64,000 nucleotides of DNA, taken from the NCBI RefSeq assembly GCF_000725495.1, contig NZ_KL647039.1:148287-212286 (forward strand), in the 5' to 3' direction. The notes under the pieces are model-generated. The model searched no databases. It was not told the origin of the DNA and was given only the letters and a program-made list of their open reading frames with translations. This document shows, one piece after another, positions 52,488 to 61,750 of this stretch (within the stretch, counting starts at the first letter, position 1; each line of letters opens with the position of its first letter). The stretch is from Streptomyces aureus (GTDB lineage Bacteria; Actinomycetota; Actinomycetes; Streptomycetales; Streptomycetaceae). The position numbers and the translations under genes were made by a program.

Positions 52488-52516
52488 TTGACGGACCCCT
52501 CGGATCGCCTTACCTT
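52488..52516 (+). promoter_or_regulatory. Promoter of the sugar ABC transporter operon
   Basis: TTGACG (52488-52493), 17-nt spacer, TACCTT (52511-52516). Transcription would begin near 52523, directly inside the operator sites. Confidence 0.8.
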
Positions 52517-52521
52517 CCCGG

Positions 52522-52551
52522 AACATTCGAAAAATAACTCGAAACATTCGC
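52522..52551. promoter_or_regulatory. Operator of the transporter operon
   Basis: CGAAACATTCG at 52540-52550 differs by one base from the xylanase palindrome class CGAAACTTTCG; a second related half, ACATTCGAAAA, lies at 52523-52533. Placed at the expected transcription start, a classic position for repression by the divergent LacI protein. Confidence 0.75.
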
Positions 52552-52596
52552 GACGGATCATCGGCGATCCCTCGCGCTGACCGAGAGGTGCCGTCC

Positions 52597-53904
52597 ATGG
52601 AGTCCTACAGCAGACGTTGGTTCCTCGGCGCGGGCACGGCTGCCCTGGCCACTGCCGGCGGGCTCACCGCCTGCGGCTCCGGCGGCGGTTCGGGCGCCAA
52701 TGGGACGCTCACCGCGTTCGTCTACGGCGACGACGCGGCGAAGATCCAGGTCAAGTCCGTCAACCGGTTCAACGCCTCCGCCGCGGCGAAGAAGGCCAAG
52801 GGCAGCATCAAGCTGCAGAAGGTGCCCGCCACCGACTACCCGGCCAAGCTCCGCACGGCGATGGGCTCGCCGAACGCCCCCGACGTGTTCTTCAACTGGG
52901 GCGGTGGCTCCATCAAGGCCTACCGGGAGGCCGGCCAGCTGGTCGACCTGACCGACACCATCGCGTCCGACCCGGTGCTCAAGAGCGGCTTCCTGCCCTC
53001 GGTGCTGGCCTCGGGCGGGCTGGACGGCAAGAACTACGGCGTGCCGATGCGCGGCATGCAGCCCGTGATCCTCTTCTACAACAAGACGGTCTTCGAGGAG
53101 CACAAGCTCCAGCCGCCCACCACCTGGGACCAGTTGCTGGACAACAACGCCAAGCTGAAGAAGGCGGGCATCACCCCGTTCGCGCTGGGCGGCGCGGACA
53201 TCTGGCCCGAGCTGATGTGGCTGGAGTACCTGGTCGACCGGATCGGCGGCCCCCAGGTCTTCGAGAAGATCAAGAACGGTGACGCCTCCGCGTGGGGCGA
53301 CCCGGCCGTCCTCAAGGCCGCGCAGACGGTCAAGGAGCTGATCGACGACGGCGCCTTCGGCAAGGGCTACAGCTCGGTGGGCTACGGCAACGGCGGCGCG
53401 CCAGCGGTCTTCGCCAAGGGCAAGGCGGCGATGCATCTGATGGGTTCGTGGGAGTACTCCACGCAGCTCGGCAAGTTCCCCGACTTCGCGAAGAAAAACC
53501 TGGGCTGGTGCGCCTTCCCGCAGATCGAGGGCGGCGCCGGCGACATCCGCAACGTGGTCGGCAACCCGACCAACTACTGGTCGGTGAACGCCCACACGTC
53601 CAACAAGGACGCGGCGATCGCGTTCCTGCGGGACTCCGCCTCCCTGGCCTACACGAAGGAGCTCATCGCCAACGGTGACGTCCCGGCCACCTCGAACGCG
53701 GCGACCCTCCTGGACGCCTCGCCGAACCCGGAGTTCGCCAAGTTCCAGTACCAGATGGTGCAGCAGGCACCGGCGTTCACGCTGAGCTGGGACCAGGCGG
53801 TCGACCCGAACGTGGCGACGCCGATGCTCACCGAGGTCAACAAGCTGTTCGTGGGCAAGTCCTCGCCGACGCAGTTCGTGTCGGCGCTCAAGGAGCTGAA
53901 GTGA
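52597..53904 (+). CDS. bxlE: ABC transporter sugar-binding lipoprotein (Tat substrate)
   Basis: 435 aa. The N-terminus [20 protein letters not shown] has the twin-arginine motif and is followed by the lipobox LTAC, so it is exported folded by Tat and lipid-anchored. Type 1 solute-binding fold of the MalE/UgpB class: [48 protein letters not shown] and [17 protein letters not shown]. Likely ligand xylobiose/xylo-oligosaccharides by context. ATG 52597 with GAGAGG upstream; GTG 52588 is an alternative. Stop overlaps the permease start (GTGA). Confidence 0.93.
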   Translation: MESYSRRWFLGAGTAALATAGGLTACGSGGGSGANGTLTAFVYGDDAAKIQVKSVNRFNASAAAKKAKGSIKLQKVPATDYPAKLRTAMGSPNAPDVFFNWGGGSIKAYREAGQLVDLTDTIASDPVLKSGFLPSVLASGGLDGKNYGVPMRGMQPVILFYNKTVFEEHKLQPPTTWDQLLDNNAKLKKAGITPFALGGADIWPELMWLEYLVDRIGGPQVFEKIKNGDASAWGDPAVLKAAQTVKELIDDGAFGKGYSSVGYGNGGAPAVFAKGKAAMHLMGSWEYSTQLGKFPDFAKKNLGWCAFPQIEGGAGDIRNVVGNPTNYWSVNAHTSNKDAAIAFLRDSASLAYTKELIANGDVPATSNAATLLDASPNPEFAKFQYQMVQQAPAFTLSWDQAVDPNVATPMLTEVNKLFVGKSSPTQFVSALKELK

Positions 53905-54815
53905 GCCTCACACAGCTCAAGGGCGGCCCGCGGGACGACGCGGGCCGCCCCCGCCCCACCGGGCACAACAGGGCCGGCCGCCCCAGCGCCGCACTGGCCG
54001 TTCCCGGCGTCCTGTTCTTCGCGTTCTTCGCCCTCGCCCCGATGGTCCTGGCCTTCTATCTGTCGTTCACCCGGTGGAACGGGCTGGGCGACCCCGAGCC
54101 GGCCGGTCTGGCCAACTGGCGCAAGCTGCTGGGCGACGACCGGCTGGCCCAGTCCCTGACGGTCACCGTCTCGCTGACCGTGGTGAGCTGGGCGTTCCAG
54201 ACGGTGATCTCGCTGCTGCTGGGCGTGTGGGCGGCGGGCCGGCAGCGCAACCGCGCGGTGCTCTCGGCGGTCTTCTTCGTGCCGTTCCTGCTGTCGTCGA
54301 CGGCGATCTCGCTGCTGTTCTACGCACTCCTCGACCCGAACTTCGGCATCATCCACAAGGACACCCTCGGCACGACGAGCGGCGCGTTCCTCGCGATCGT
54401 GTTCGTCGGCGGCTGGCAGTTCATCCCGTTCCACACCCTCATCTACCAGGGCGGGGCACGGCAGATCCCCGAAGTCCTGTACCAGGCGGCCGCGATCGAC
54501 GGCGCCGGCCGCTACCGCCAGTTCTTCTCGATCACCCTGCCGCAGCTCCGCAACACCGCGACCACGTCGAGTGTGCTGATGATCGTCGGCTCGCTGACGT
54601 ACTTCGAGACGGTCCTGATCCTCACCCAGGGCGGCCCGGGCACCGACACGGCGATCCTGCCGTACCTGATGTACCAGGCGGGCTTCAAGAGCTACGACTT
54701 CGGCTACGCGAGCGCCGTCGCCTCCTTCCTGGTGCTCGCGGCCACCGCGTTGTCCCTGCTGATGGTGAAGCTGACCGGCTTCGGCGCGATGCGCAGCACC
54801 CGGGAAGGGATGTGA
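53901..54815 (+). CDS. bxlF: ABC sugar transporter permease, MalF type
   Basis: 304 aa with six membrane helices (first at about 33-57). The EAA loop that docks to the ATPase reads [27 protein letters not shown]-terminal 30 residues are hydrophilic. Coupled by GTGA to the binding protein and followed after 4 nt by the second permease. The ATPase is not encoded here; in Streptomyces the shared MsiK ATPase serves such transporters (established knowledge). Confidence 0.93.
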   Translation: MSLTQLKGGPRDDAGRPRPTGHNRAGRPSAALAVPGVLFFAFFALAPMVLAFYLSFTRWNGLGDPEPAGLANWRKLLGDDRLAQSLTVTVSLTVVSWAFQTVISLLLGVWAAGRQRNRAVLSAVFFVPFLLSSTAISLLFYALLDPNFGIIHKDTLGTTSGAFLAIVFVGGWQFIPFHTLIYQGGARQIPEVLYQAAAIDGAGRYRQFFSITLPQLRNTATTSSVLMIVGSLTYFETVLILTQGGPGTDTAILPYLMYQAGFKSYDFGYASAVASFLVLAATALSLLMVKLTGFGAMRSTREGM

Positions 54816-54819
54816 CGCC

Positions 54820-55719
54820 ATGTCGCACGACACGCTGCCTCGCCCCGTGAAAACGGACCCCGCTCCGGCCGCCGGCCGGCCCGCGCGCCGCCGCCCGCAC
54901 TGGACCCGGCGCGCCAACCCGCTCGCCGGGGCCGGGGCGCTGCTCTGGCTGGCCGTCGTGATCATCCCGATCTACGCGATGATCTCGGCCTCGCTCACCC
55001 ACCAGGACGAGGCGCTGGGCCACAACGCCCTGAAGCCGCCGTCCCATCCGACCCTCGACAACTACAACACCGTCCTGCACAACGGCTTCGGCCACCTGCT
55101 GTGGAACACGGTGCTCGCGGCGGCCGGTGTCGTCCTGATCGTCCTCGTGCTGTGCGTCCCGCTGTCCTACGTGGCCGTACGGACCCGGGGCATCTGGTCG
55201 GGGGCCGCGTTCCGACTCTTCCTGCTGGGCGTGGCGATCCCCGCGCAGGCCGTCGTGGTGCCGCTCTATCTGATGATCGCCAAGCTGAACCTCTACGACA
55301 GCCTGCTCGCGATCGTCCTGCCGACCGCCGCGTTCGCCATGCCGGTGTCGGTGCTGATCCTCACCGGCACGCTGCGGGACATCTCGGAGGAGATGTACGA
55401 GGCGATGGCACTGGACGGCGCCTCCACCACCCGGATGCTGTTCCAGCTCGTCATCCCGATGGCCAAGGGTGGCATCAGCACCGTCGTCATCTTCTCGGCC
55501 CTACAGGCCTGGAACGGCTTCCTCTTCCCGCTGATCTTCACCCAGTCCGACGGACCGCGGGTACTGACCCTCGGCCTGTTCAACTACGTGAGCGAGTTCG
55601 GCGTGAACATTCCCGCGATCCTCGCCTCCGTCGTCCTCTCCGGTGTCCCGATCTTCATCGTGTACCTGGTGGCCCGCCGCGCGCTGGTCGGCGGCCTCAT
55701 GGGTGTGGGCGGCAAGTGA
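54820..55719 (+). CDS. bxlG: ABC sugar transporter permease, MalG type
   Basis: 299 aa, six membrane helices (first about 38-60). EAA loop: EEMYEAMALDGASTTRMLFQLVIPMAKGG; the helix around FSALQAWNGFLFPLIF is conserved in MalG relatives. Second permease of the xylo-oligosaccharide importer. RBS GGGAAGGG precedes ATG 54820. Confidence 0.93.
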   Translation: MSHDTLPRPVKTDPAPAAGRPARRRPHWTRRANPLAGAGALLWLAVVIIPIYAMISASLTHQDEALGHNALKPPSHPTLDNYNTVLHNGFGHLLWNTVLAAAGVVLIVLVLCVPLSYVAVRTRGIWSGAAFRLFLLGVAIPAQAVVVPLYLMIAKLNLYDSLLAIVLPTAAFAMPVSVLILTGTLRDISEEMYEAMALDGASTTRMLFQLVIPMAKGGISTVVIFSALQAWNGFLFPLIFTQSDGPRVLTLGLFNYVSEFGVNIPAILASVVLSGVPIFIVYLVARRALVGGLMGVGGK

Positions 55720-55769
55720 ACGTGTACGACCAGGGGCGGCCGGACCCCCCTTTCCCCGACAGGAGTTCC

Positions 55770-58076
55770 ATGACCCCCGCTCCCTGGCGCGACCCCGCCC
55801 TGCCCGCCGCGACCCGCGTCGACGACCTGCTCGTCAGGATGACCCTGGAGGAGAAGACCGCCCAGCTCTACGGCGTGTGGGTGGGCGCCGCCACGGACGG
55901 CGACGGAGTCGCCCCGCTCCAGAGCGAGATGTCCTCCTCGTACGACTGGGACGAGCTGATCACCCGTGGGCTCGGCCAGCTCACCCGCTCGTTCGGCACC
56001 GCCCCCGTGGACCCGGCGCTGGGCGCGCAGGCCCTTGCCCGCGCCCAGCGCCGGATCACCGAGGCGGGCCGCTTCGGCATCCCGGCGGTCGCCCACGAGG
56101 AGTGCCTGGCGGGCTTCACGGCCTGGCAGGCGACGGCGTACCCGGTCCCGCTGGCCTGGGGCGCCGCCTTCGACCCGGAGCTGGTGGAGGAGCTGGGCCG
56201 GCGCATCGGCGACGACCTGCGCTCGGTCGGGGTCCACCAGGGCCTCGCCCCGGTCCTGGACGTGGTGCGCGACCTGCGCTGGGGCCGGGTGGAGGAGACG
56301 ATCGGCGAGGACCCGTACCTGGTCGCCACCGTCGCCACCGCCTATGTGCGCGGCCTGGAGTCGGCCGGGGTCGTGGCCACGCTCAAGCACTTCGCCGGGT
56401 ACGCGGCCTCTGCCGGGGCCCGGAACCTGGCGCCGGTGCGGGCGGGCGCCCGCGAGCTCGCCGACGTCACGCTGCCGCCGTTCGAGATGGCGCTGCGCGA
56501 GGGCGGCGCCCGTTCGGTGATGGCCGCCTACAACGACACCGACGGCGTCCCGGCGTCGGCCGACCCGTACCTGCTGACCGAGCTGCTGCGCGATCAGTGG
56601 GGCTTCACCGGCACGGTCGTCTCGGACTACTTCGGTGTCGGGTTCCTCCAGACGCTGCACCGCGTGGCCGGCAGCGAGGCCGAGGCGGCGCACCGGGCAC
56701 TGGAGGCCGGCGTCGATGTCGAGCTGCCCACGCTGAAGTGCTACGGCGAACCGCTGGTGGCCGCCGTCCGCGCGGGCACCGTCCCCGAGTCGCTGGTCGA
56801 CCGGGCGGCCCGCCGGGTGCTGCTCCAGAAGTGCGAACTCGGCCTGCTGGACGAGGACTGGCGGCCGGAGACCGGCCGCCCCGTCGACCTGGACTCCCCC
56901 GGCAACCGGGCGCTCGCGCGCCGGCTCGCCGAGGAGTCGGTGGTCCTGCTGGACAACGCGGACGGGGTGCTGCCGCTGGCCCCGGACACCCGGATCGCGG
57001 TGATCGGCCCGCGCGCGGACGACCCGCTCGCGATGCTCGGCTGCTACTCGTTCCCCTCGCACGTGCTCACGCACCACCCGGAGGTGCCCACCGGCGTGGA
57101 CATCCCGACGGTGCTCGACGCGCTGCGCGCCGAACTGCCGGACGCCAAGGTGACGTTCGCGCGGGGCTGCGGGGTCACGGAGCCGGACCGGTCCGGTTTC
57201 GCGGAGGCGGTGGCGCGGGCCGCCGAGGCCGACGTGTGCGTGGCGGTCCTCGGCGACCGCGCCGGGCTGTTCGGCCGGGGCACCTCCGGCGAGGGCTGCG
57301 ACGTGGCCGACCTCGGTCTGCCGGGTGTCCAGGGCGAGCTCCTCGACGCCCTGCTCGAGACGGGGGTACCGGTGGTCCTGGTGCTGCTCACCGGCCGCCC
57401 GTACGCGCTGGGCCGCTGGCGGGACCGTCTCGGCGGAGTCGTCCAGGCGTTCTTCCCGGGCGAGGAGGGCGGCCCCGCGGTGGCGGGCGTGCTCTCCGGC
57501 CGGGTCGGCCCGTCGGGCAGGCTGCCGGTGAGCGTGCCGCGGGACCCGGGGGGCCAGCCGTGGACGTATCTCCAGCCGCCGCTCGGCCTGCGGAACGAGG
57601 TCAGCAACCTGGACCCGACGCCGCTGTACCCGTTCGGCCACGGCCGCTCGTACACGACGTTCGCCTGGGAGGCGGCGGAGGTTCCGGAGGCCGAGATCGG
57701 CACGGACGGTTCGTACGACGTGGCGGTGACCGTCCGCAACACCGGTGGGCGCGCGGGCGCCGAGGTCGTCCAGCTCTATCTGCACGACCCGGTGGCGTCG
57801 GTGACCCGCCCGGACGTGCGGCTCATCGGCTACCGGCGGCTCGAGCTGGCGCCGGGCGAGGCCCGCCGGGTGACCTTCCGCTTCCACGCGGACCTCGCGG
57901 CGTTCGCCGACCGCACCGGCACCCGGATCGTCGAACCGGGCGCCCTGGAGCTGCGGCTGGCCGCGTCCAGCGCGGACGTGCGCCACACGGCCCGGCTGAA
58001 CCTGACGGGGCCGGTGCGACGGCCGGGCACGGACCGGCACCTGCGCTGCGAGACCGAGGTCGAGCCGGTGTCCTGA
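55770..58076 (+). CDS. bxlA: Glycoside hydrolase family 3, probable beta-xylosidase
   Basis: 768 aa. GH3 N-domain with the nucleophile Asp286 in TVVSDYFGVGFL, and KHFAGYAASAGARN and GRVEETIGEDPYLVA as conserved segments. The C-terminal sandwich (from about 395) carries VVLLDNADGVLPL and DRAGLFGRGTSGEGCD. A fibronectin-like domain (from about 650, TVRNTGGRAGAEVVQLYLHDP) ends the chain. No signal peptide, so it works inside the cell on the imported oligosaccharide. AGGAG precedes ATG 55770. Last gene of the operon. Confidence 0.93.
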   Translation: MTPAPWRDPALPAATRVDDLLVRMTLEEKTAQLYGVWVGAATDGDGVAPLQSEMSSSYDWDELITRGLGQLTRSFGTAPVDPALGAQALARAQRRITEAGRFGIPAVAHEECLAGFTAWQATAYPVPLAWGAAFDPELVEELGRRIGDDLRSVGVHQGLAPVLDVVRDLRWGRVEETIGEDPYLVATVATAYVRGLESAGVVATLKHFAGYAASAGARNLAPVRAGARELADVTLPPFEMALREGGARSVMAAYNDTDGVPASADPYLLTELLRDQWGFTGTVVSDYFGVGFLQTLHRVAGSEAEAAHRALEAGVDVELPTLKCYGEPLVAAVRAGTVPESLVDRAARRVLLQKCELGLLDEDWRPETGRPVDLDSPGNRALARRLAEESVVLLDNADGVLPLAPDTRIAVIGPRADDPLAMLGCYSFPSHVLTHHPEVPTGVDIPTVLDALRAELPDAKVTFARGCGVTEPDRSGFAEAVARAAEADVCVAVLGDRAGLFGRGTSGEGCDVADLGLPGVQGELLDALLETGVPVVLVLLTGRPYALGRWRDRLGGVVQAFFPGEEGGPAVAGVLSGRVGPSGRLPVSVPRDPGGQPWTYLQPPLGLRNEVSNLDPTPLYPFGHGRSYTTFAWEAAEVPEAEIGTDGSYDVAVTVRNTGGRAGAEVVQLYLHDPVASVTRPDVRLIGYRRLELAPGEARRVTFRFHADLAAFADRTGTRIVEPGALELRLAASSADVRHTARLNLTGPVRRPGTDRHLRCETEVEPVS

Positions 58077-58114
58077 TCCCGGGGGGGGAGGGCCCGGTCC
58101 CCGTGGGCCGGGCC

Positions 58115-58159
58115 CCGGTGACCCGGGTCCGCGCGTCCGGCGCGGGCCCGGGTCACCGG
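58115..58159. terminator. Terminator between convergent GH3 and small protein genes
   Basis: A 20-bp stem with one mismatch (58115-58134 and 58140-58159) and loop GTCCG between the GH3 stop (58076) and the minus-strand gene ending at 58179. Confidence 0.9.
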
Positions 58160-58178
58160 CACGCAGGTACTGCCGTCG

Positions 58179-58433
58179 TCAGCGGTCCACCTGCTCGAAG
58201 CGCCAGCGGTGCACCGCCCGGGAGACCAAGTCCTCGTCCGGCTCGGGAAGTTCGGGAAGTTCGGCGTCGTACGGGGCGTCCCACCAGGTGATGACGAGGA
58301 CGCGGTCCTGCGGCGCCCGCAGGATCTCCCGCCGCAGCGGCTCCCCGGGGATCTCGCGCTCCCGTACCCAGGCGAGCAGGTCCTCGCCCCGGCCGGCGAC
58401 GGCCCGTGCCTCCCACATCAGCGCGACGGTCAC
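58179..58433 (-). CDS. Small conserved protein following tsaD
   Basis: 84 aa: [46 protein letters not shown], ending [14 protein letters not shown]. The fold resembles an ABM-like ferredoxin-type alpha-beta unit, and it may be a small monooxygenase-like or ligand-binding protein; no function is known to me. GTG 58433 overlaps the tsaD stop (GTGA), so it belongs to the tsaB-rimI-tsaD operon. Confidence 0.72.
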   Translation of the reverse strand: MTVALMWEARAVAGRGEDLLAWVREREIPGEPLRREILRAPQDRVLVITWWDAPYDAELPELPEPDEDLVSRAVHRWRFEQVDR

Positions 58434-59527
58434 GGGTACAGGTTCTCCTTCGCGACCTCGTGCACGTGATCGTGCGTGTGCGCGCGCCCCGGCACGTGCG
58501 GGTCGGTCACCGGCAGCGAGGAGTCCGCCGACAGGTCCCAGTCGGAGGCGGCCCGGTTGCGGGCGACCATCTCGGCGCCGAGGGCCGCGACCATCGCGCC
58601 GTTGTCGGTGCACAGCTTGGGGCGCGGCACCCGGAGCCGGATGCCGGCGGCCTCGCAGCGCTCCTGGGCGAGCACCCGCAGCCGGGAGTTCGCGGCCACG
58701 CCGCCGCCGATCATGAGGTGGTCGACGCCCTCGTCCTTGCACGCGCGGACGGCCTTGCGGGTGAGCACGTCCACCACGGCCTCCTGGAAGGACGCGGCCA
58801 CGTCGCGCACCGGCACCTCCTCCCCCGCCGCCCGCTTCGCCTCGATCCAGCGGGCCACGGCGGTCTTCAGACCGGAGAAGGAGAAGTCGTAGGCCGGATC
58901 GCGCGGGCCGGTGAGACCGCGCGGGAACGTGATGGCGTTCGGGTCGCCCTCCTTGGCGTAGCGGTCGATGACCGGGCCGCCGGGGAAGCCGAGGTTCAGC
59001 ACGCGCGCGATCTTGTCGAAGGCCTCGCCCGCCGCGTCGTCGATGGTCGCGCCCATCGGCCGCACGTCGGAGGTGATGTCCGTGGACAGCAGCAGCGAGG
59101 AGTGCCCGCCGGACACCAGCAGGGCCATCGTCGGCTCCGGCAGCGCGCCGTGCTCGAGCTGGTCCACGCAGATGTGGGAGGCGAGGTGGTTGACGCCGTA
59201 CAGCGGCTTGCCGAGCGCGTAGGCGTACGCCTTGGCCGCCGAGACGCCGACGAGCAGCGCGCCGGCGAGACCGGGGCCCGCCGTGACCGCGATGCCGTCC
59301 AGGTCGCGGGCCGACACCCCCGCCTCCTTCAGCGCCCGCTCGATGGTCGGGACCATCGCCTCCAGGTGCGCCCGGGAGGCGACCTCGGGCACGACCCCGC
59401 CGAAGCGCGCGTGCTCGTCGACGCTCGACGCGATGGCGTCGGCGAGCAGGGTGGTGCCGCGCACGATGCCGACGCCGGTCTCGTCGCAGGAGGTCTCGAT
59501 GCCGAGGACGAGCGGTTCGTCAGCCAT
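58430..59527 (-). CDS. tsaD: tRNA N6-adenosine threonylcarbamoyltransferase
   Basis: 365 aa. Transfers threonylcarbamoyl to A37 of tRNAs reading ANN codons, together with TsaB and TsaE. Family signatures: [14 protein letters not shown] (ATP part), [13 protein letters not shown] with the metal-binding H-x-x-x-[21 protein letters not shown] and [11 protein letters not shown]. The C-terminal 25 residues are His/Asp-rich ([11 protein letters not shown]), unusual for the family. Its ATG overlaps the rimI stop by 8 nt (ATGGCTGA). Confidence 0.98.
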   Translation of the reverse strand: MADEPLVLGIETSCDETGVGIVRGTTLLADAIASSVDEHARFGGVVPEVASRAHLEAMVPTIERALKEAGVSARDLDGIAVTAGPGLAGALLVGVSAAKAYAYALGKPLYGVNHLASHICVDQLEHGALPEPTMALLVSGGHSSLLLSTDITSDVRPMGATIDDAAGEAFDKIARVLNLGFPGGPVIDRYAKEGDPNAITFPRGLTGPRDPAYDFSFSGLKTAVARWIEAKRAAGEEVPVRDVAASFQEAVVDVLTRKAVRACKDEGVDHLMIGGGVAANSRLRVLAQERCEAAGIRLRVPRPKLCTDNGAMVAALGAEMVARNRAASDWDLSADSSLPVTDPHVPGRAHTHDHVHEVAKENLYP

Positions 59528-60014
59528 GGGTCTCTGTTCCTTGTACGGAGGTCGAAGGGTCCTGCAGGCGCATCACGAGGGCGTCCACGTTCCCCGGCTG
59601 GTAGTAGCCGCGCCGGAAGCCGATGGGCTCGAAGCCGAAGCGCTCGTAGAGCTTCTGCGCGCGGACGTTGTCCACGCGGCACTCCAGCATCACCTCGGCG
59701 CAGTCGAAGTCGGTCGCGGCCCGCAGCAGTTCGGTGAGCAGCCGGCCGCCGAGGCCGGTGCCCCACTGGTCCTGCCGCACCGCGATCGTCTGCACGTCGC
59801 CCAGGTCTCCCGAGGCGGCGAGCCCGGCGTATCCGACGAGCCGGTCGCCCTCGGCGGCGACCAGGTAGCGCCGGGTCGCCTCGGGCCCCCGGGCGTGGGC
59901 CAGTTCGGACCAGAACATGCCCCGGGACCAGGCGTCCACGGGGAACAGTTCCTTCTCCAGCTCCAGGACGGGATCGATGTCCCACCAGCGCATCTCGCGC
60001 AGCACGACGGTCAC
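59520..60014 (-). CDS. rimI: Ribosomal protein alanine N-acetyltransferase
   Basis: 164 aa GNAT protein: [21 protein letters not shown], acetyl-CoA motif [23 protein letters not shown] (in sections) and [23 protein letters not shown], typical of RimI-type enzymes that acetylate the N-terminus of ribosomal protein S18. GTG 60014 overlaps the tsaB stop. The tsaB-rimI-tsaD order is the standard actinobacterial arrangement. Confidence 0.92.
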   Translation of the reverse strand: MTVVLREMRWWDIDPVLELEKELFPVDAWSRGMFWSELAHARGPEATRRYLVAAEGDRLVGYAGLAASGDLGDVQTIAVRQDQWGTGLGGRLLTELLRAATDFDCAEVMLECRVDNVRAQKLYERFGFEPIGFRRGYYQPGNVDALVMRLQDPSTSVQGTETHG

Positions 60015-60664
60015 TTGGGGGTGACCACCTTGTAGTTCTTGGGCACCTGGGCGTCCGGGCGGCGCAGGTACAGGGGTCTCGGCGGCTCCAGCTCCTCGCC
60101 GGCGGCCAGCCGTTCGGCGGCGAGCGCGGCCAGGGCCGCGGCCGAGACGTGTTCGGGCGCGCGGGCGTCCGCGAAGACGTCGGGGTACAGGAGGGCGCCC
60201 GCGCCGACGGCGGGCAGGGCCGCGACCGACGGGTCGATCTCGGCGGGGCGGTCCACGGCGGGCTCCGACAGCCGTGTGCGGCGGTCGGCGTAGCGGGCCC
60301 AGTAGACCTCCTTGCGGCGGGCGTCCGTGGCGACGACGAACGGCCCGTCGACGTCGGCCGCGTACGCGAGCCCGTCGAGCGTGCACACGCCGTGCACGGG
60401 CACGCCGAGCGCGACGCCGAACGTGTCGGCGGTCATGAGGCCGACGCGCAGCCCCGTGTACGGGCCGGGGCCGACGCCCACGACGATGCCGGTGACGGCG
60501 TCCAGTCCGAGGCCTGCCTCGGTGAGCACCCGGTCGACGGCGGGCAGCAGCAGCTCTCCGTGCCGGCGCGCGTCCACCTGGCTCGACGAGGCGATGACGG
60601 ACGTGCCGTCGTGCAGGGCGACGGTCACGGCGGGGGTGGCGGTATCCAGAGCGAGCAAGAGCAC
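60011..60664 (-). CDS. tsaB: tRNA threonylcarbamoyladenosine biosynthesis protein TsaB
   Basis: 217 aa. Actin-like fold of the TsaB/YeaZ family: LLLALDTATPAVTVALHDG, RRHGELLLPAVDRVL and VVGVGPGPYTGLRVG. It is the non-catalytic partner that stabilises TsaD. GTG 60664 has no Shine-Dalgarno; TACGCT ends 6 nt upstream, consistent with a leaderless transcript that opens this operon. Divergent from the secreted protein gene at 60775. Confidence 0.93.
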   Translation of the reverse strand: MLLLALDTATPAVTVALHDGTSVIASSSQVDARRHGELLLPAVDRVLTEAGLGLDAVTGIVVGVGPGPYTGLRVGLMTADTFGVALGVPVHGVCTLDGLAYAADVDGPFVVATDARRKEVYWARYADRRTRLSEPAVDRPAEIDPSVAALPAVGAGALLYPDVFADARAPEHVSAAALAALAAERLAAGEELEPPRPLYLRRPDAQVPKNYKVVTPK

Positions 60665-60774
60665 GCAAACAGCGTACGGCGCCGGAGCCCGGAGCAAGGC
60701 CGCCCGGGACTCCCGTCCCTCGGCTGCTACCGTCACAGCAAGGACGTACGAAGGTCGAGAGGTGGGCACACAAG

Positions 60775-61332
60775 GTGGCTAGGAGCAGCTCGGGAATCGT
60801 GGCCGGGCTCACCGTGGCGGCGCTCGCGGCAGTCGGCTTCCTCGCCTTCCAGGCATCCGCGAACGTTCCGGACACCCTGGGCAAGCCGAGCCCGACCGCG
60901 ACGGCCAAGTCCTCCGCCCCGAAGACGCACAAGGCCGAGAAGAAGGACCCGAACGCGCTGCCGCTCCCGTCCGGCAGCGGTGCGCGGGTCGTCTACTCGC
61001 TGGGCGCCGACCGGGTGTGGCTCGTCGGCGGGGGCAACAAGGTGAAGCGCACCTTCGAGGTCACCCCGGGCACGGTCGACCCGGCCGCCGGCAGCTACGC
61101 GGTCACCACCCGCGCGGGCGCGGTCACCGGCTCCGACGGTACGCAGATCGAGCACGTCGTCCGGTTCACCCTGGTCAACGGCGTCGCCATCGGCTTCAGC
61201 GCCGCGGTGAACGGCTCGACGGACGCGCCGGACCCGGACAAGAAGCTCGGCGGCATCCGTGCCTCGCGCGCCGACGGCAACGCGATGTGGGCGTTCGCCA
61301 CGGTGGGCGCGAAGGTCGTCGTCGTCCCGTAG
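60775..61332 (+). CDS. Secreted or membrane-anchored protein of unknown function
   Basis: 185 aa. Residues 6-28 (SGIVAGLTVAALAAVGFLAFQA) form a signal or anchor helix, followed by a Lys/Pro/Thr-rich linker, then a beta-rich domain of 115 residues (GARVVYSLGADRVWLVGGGN, KRTFEVTPGTVDPAAGSYAVT). The family is common in Streptomyces next to tsaB but unnamed. GTG 60775 is the start; GAGAGGTGGG lies 11 nt upstream. Confidence 0.75.
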   Translation: MARSSSGIVAGLTVAALAAVGFLAFQASANVPDTLGKPSPTATAKSSAPKTHKAEKKDPNALPLPSGSGARVVYSLGADRVWLVGGGNKVKRTFEVTPGTVDPAAGSYAVTTRAGAVTGSDGTQIEHVVRFTLVNGVAIGFSAAVNGSTDAPDPDKKLGGIRASRADGNAMWAFATVGAKVVVVP

Positions 61333-61393
61333 TCCCCCGGGCCGGGGCCCTCCCGTCCCGCAGTCCCCGGGCCCTTCCGGCCGCGTACCGGCG

Positions 61394-61582
61394 TCAGGCG
61401 GCGCGGCGCGGGCGCTCGGCTCCGCCGGCGTCCACGGCGGGCGCGAGCGGCGGCCTGGACACCGCCTCGGCCGCGGCGCACGCCGCCAGCAGGTCCCGCA
61501 TCGACACCCCGGCCACCGCGCGCGGCAGGGCCGGCACGTCGTGTGCTGAAGCCGGCACTGCCGCCGACTCTGATGCCGACAT
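61394..61582 (-). CDS. Small Ala-rich protein, unknown function
   Basis: 62 aa: SASESAAVPASAHDVPALPRA, then SMRDLLAACAAAEAVSRPPL and a basic end (ERPRRAA). The helix with two cysteines spaced by none (AACAAAEA) is hydrophobic enough for a short amphipathic element. GAGGAGGCGTCC precedes ATG 61582, a perfect ribosome binding site, which is the best argument that it is real. An operator-like palindrome lies 33-48 nt upstream. Confidence 0.6.
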   Translation of the reverse strand: MSASESAAVPASAHDVPALPRAVAGVSMRDLLAACAAAEAVSRPPLAPAVDAGGAERPRRAA

Positions 61583-61614
61583 GGACGCCTCCTCGGGCTT
61601 CGGGGGCAAGCGTG

Positions 61615-61630
61615 GTTAGGTAGACCTAAC
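61615..61630. promoter_or_regulatory. Palindrome upstream of the small protein gene
   Basis: GTTAGGT-AG-ACCTAAC, perfect 7-bp arms with a 2-nt centre. The arms are the half-sites of the iron box (TTAGGT...ACCTAA) bound by DmdR/IdeR-type regulators, but the usual spacing is 7 nt, not 2. It may be a binding site for a related regulator. Confidence 0.65.
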
Positions 61631-61750
61631 TACGTACTGATGTCCATGTGACCACGGCCGGGACACGGAACGCAATATTTTGCCGACGTCCTGTCGGAAC
61701 GTTGGCCGAATGTACGAGCGCCGGACGTACGGGCGGGGTCCGGGCCCGGC

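Noticed and set aside
61615..61630. Canonical DmdR/IdeR iron box
   Set aside because: Half-sites fit but the centre is 2 nt rather than 7 nt, so it is listed only as an uncharacterised palindrome.
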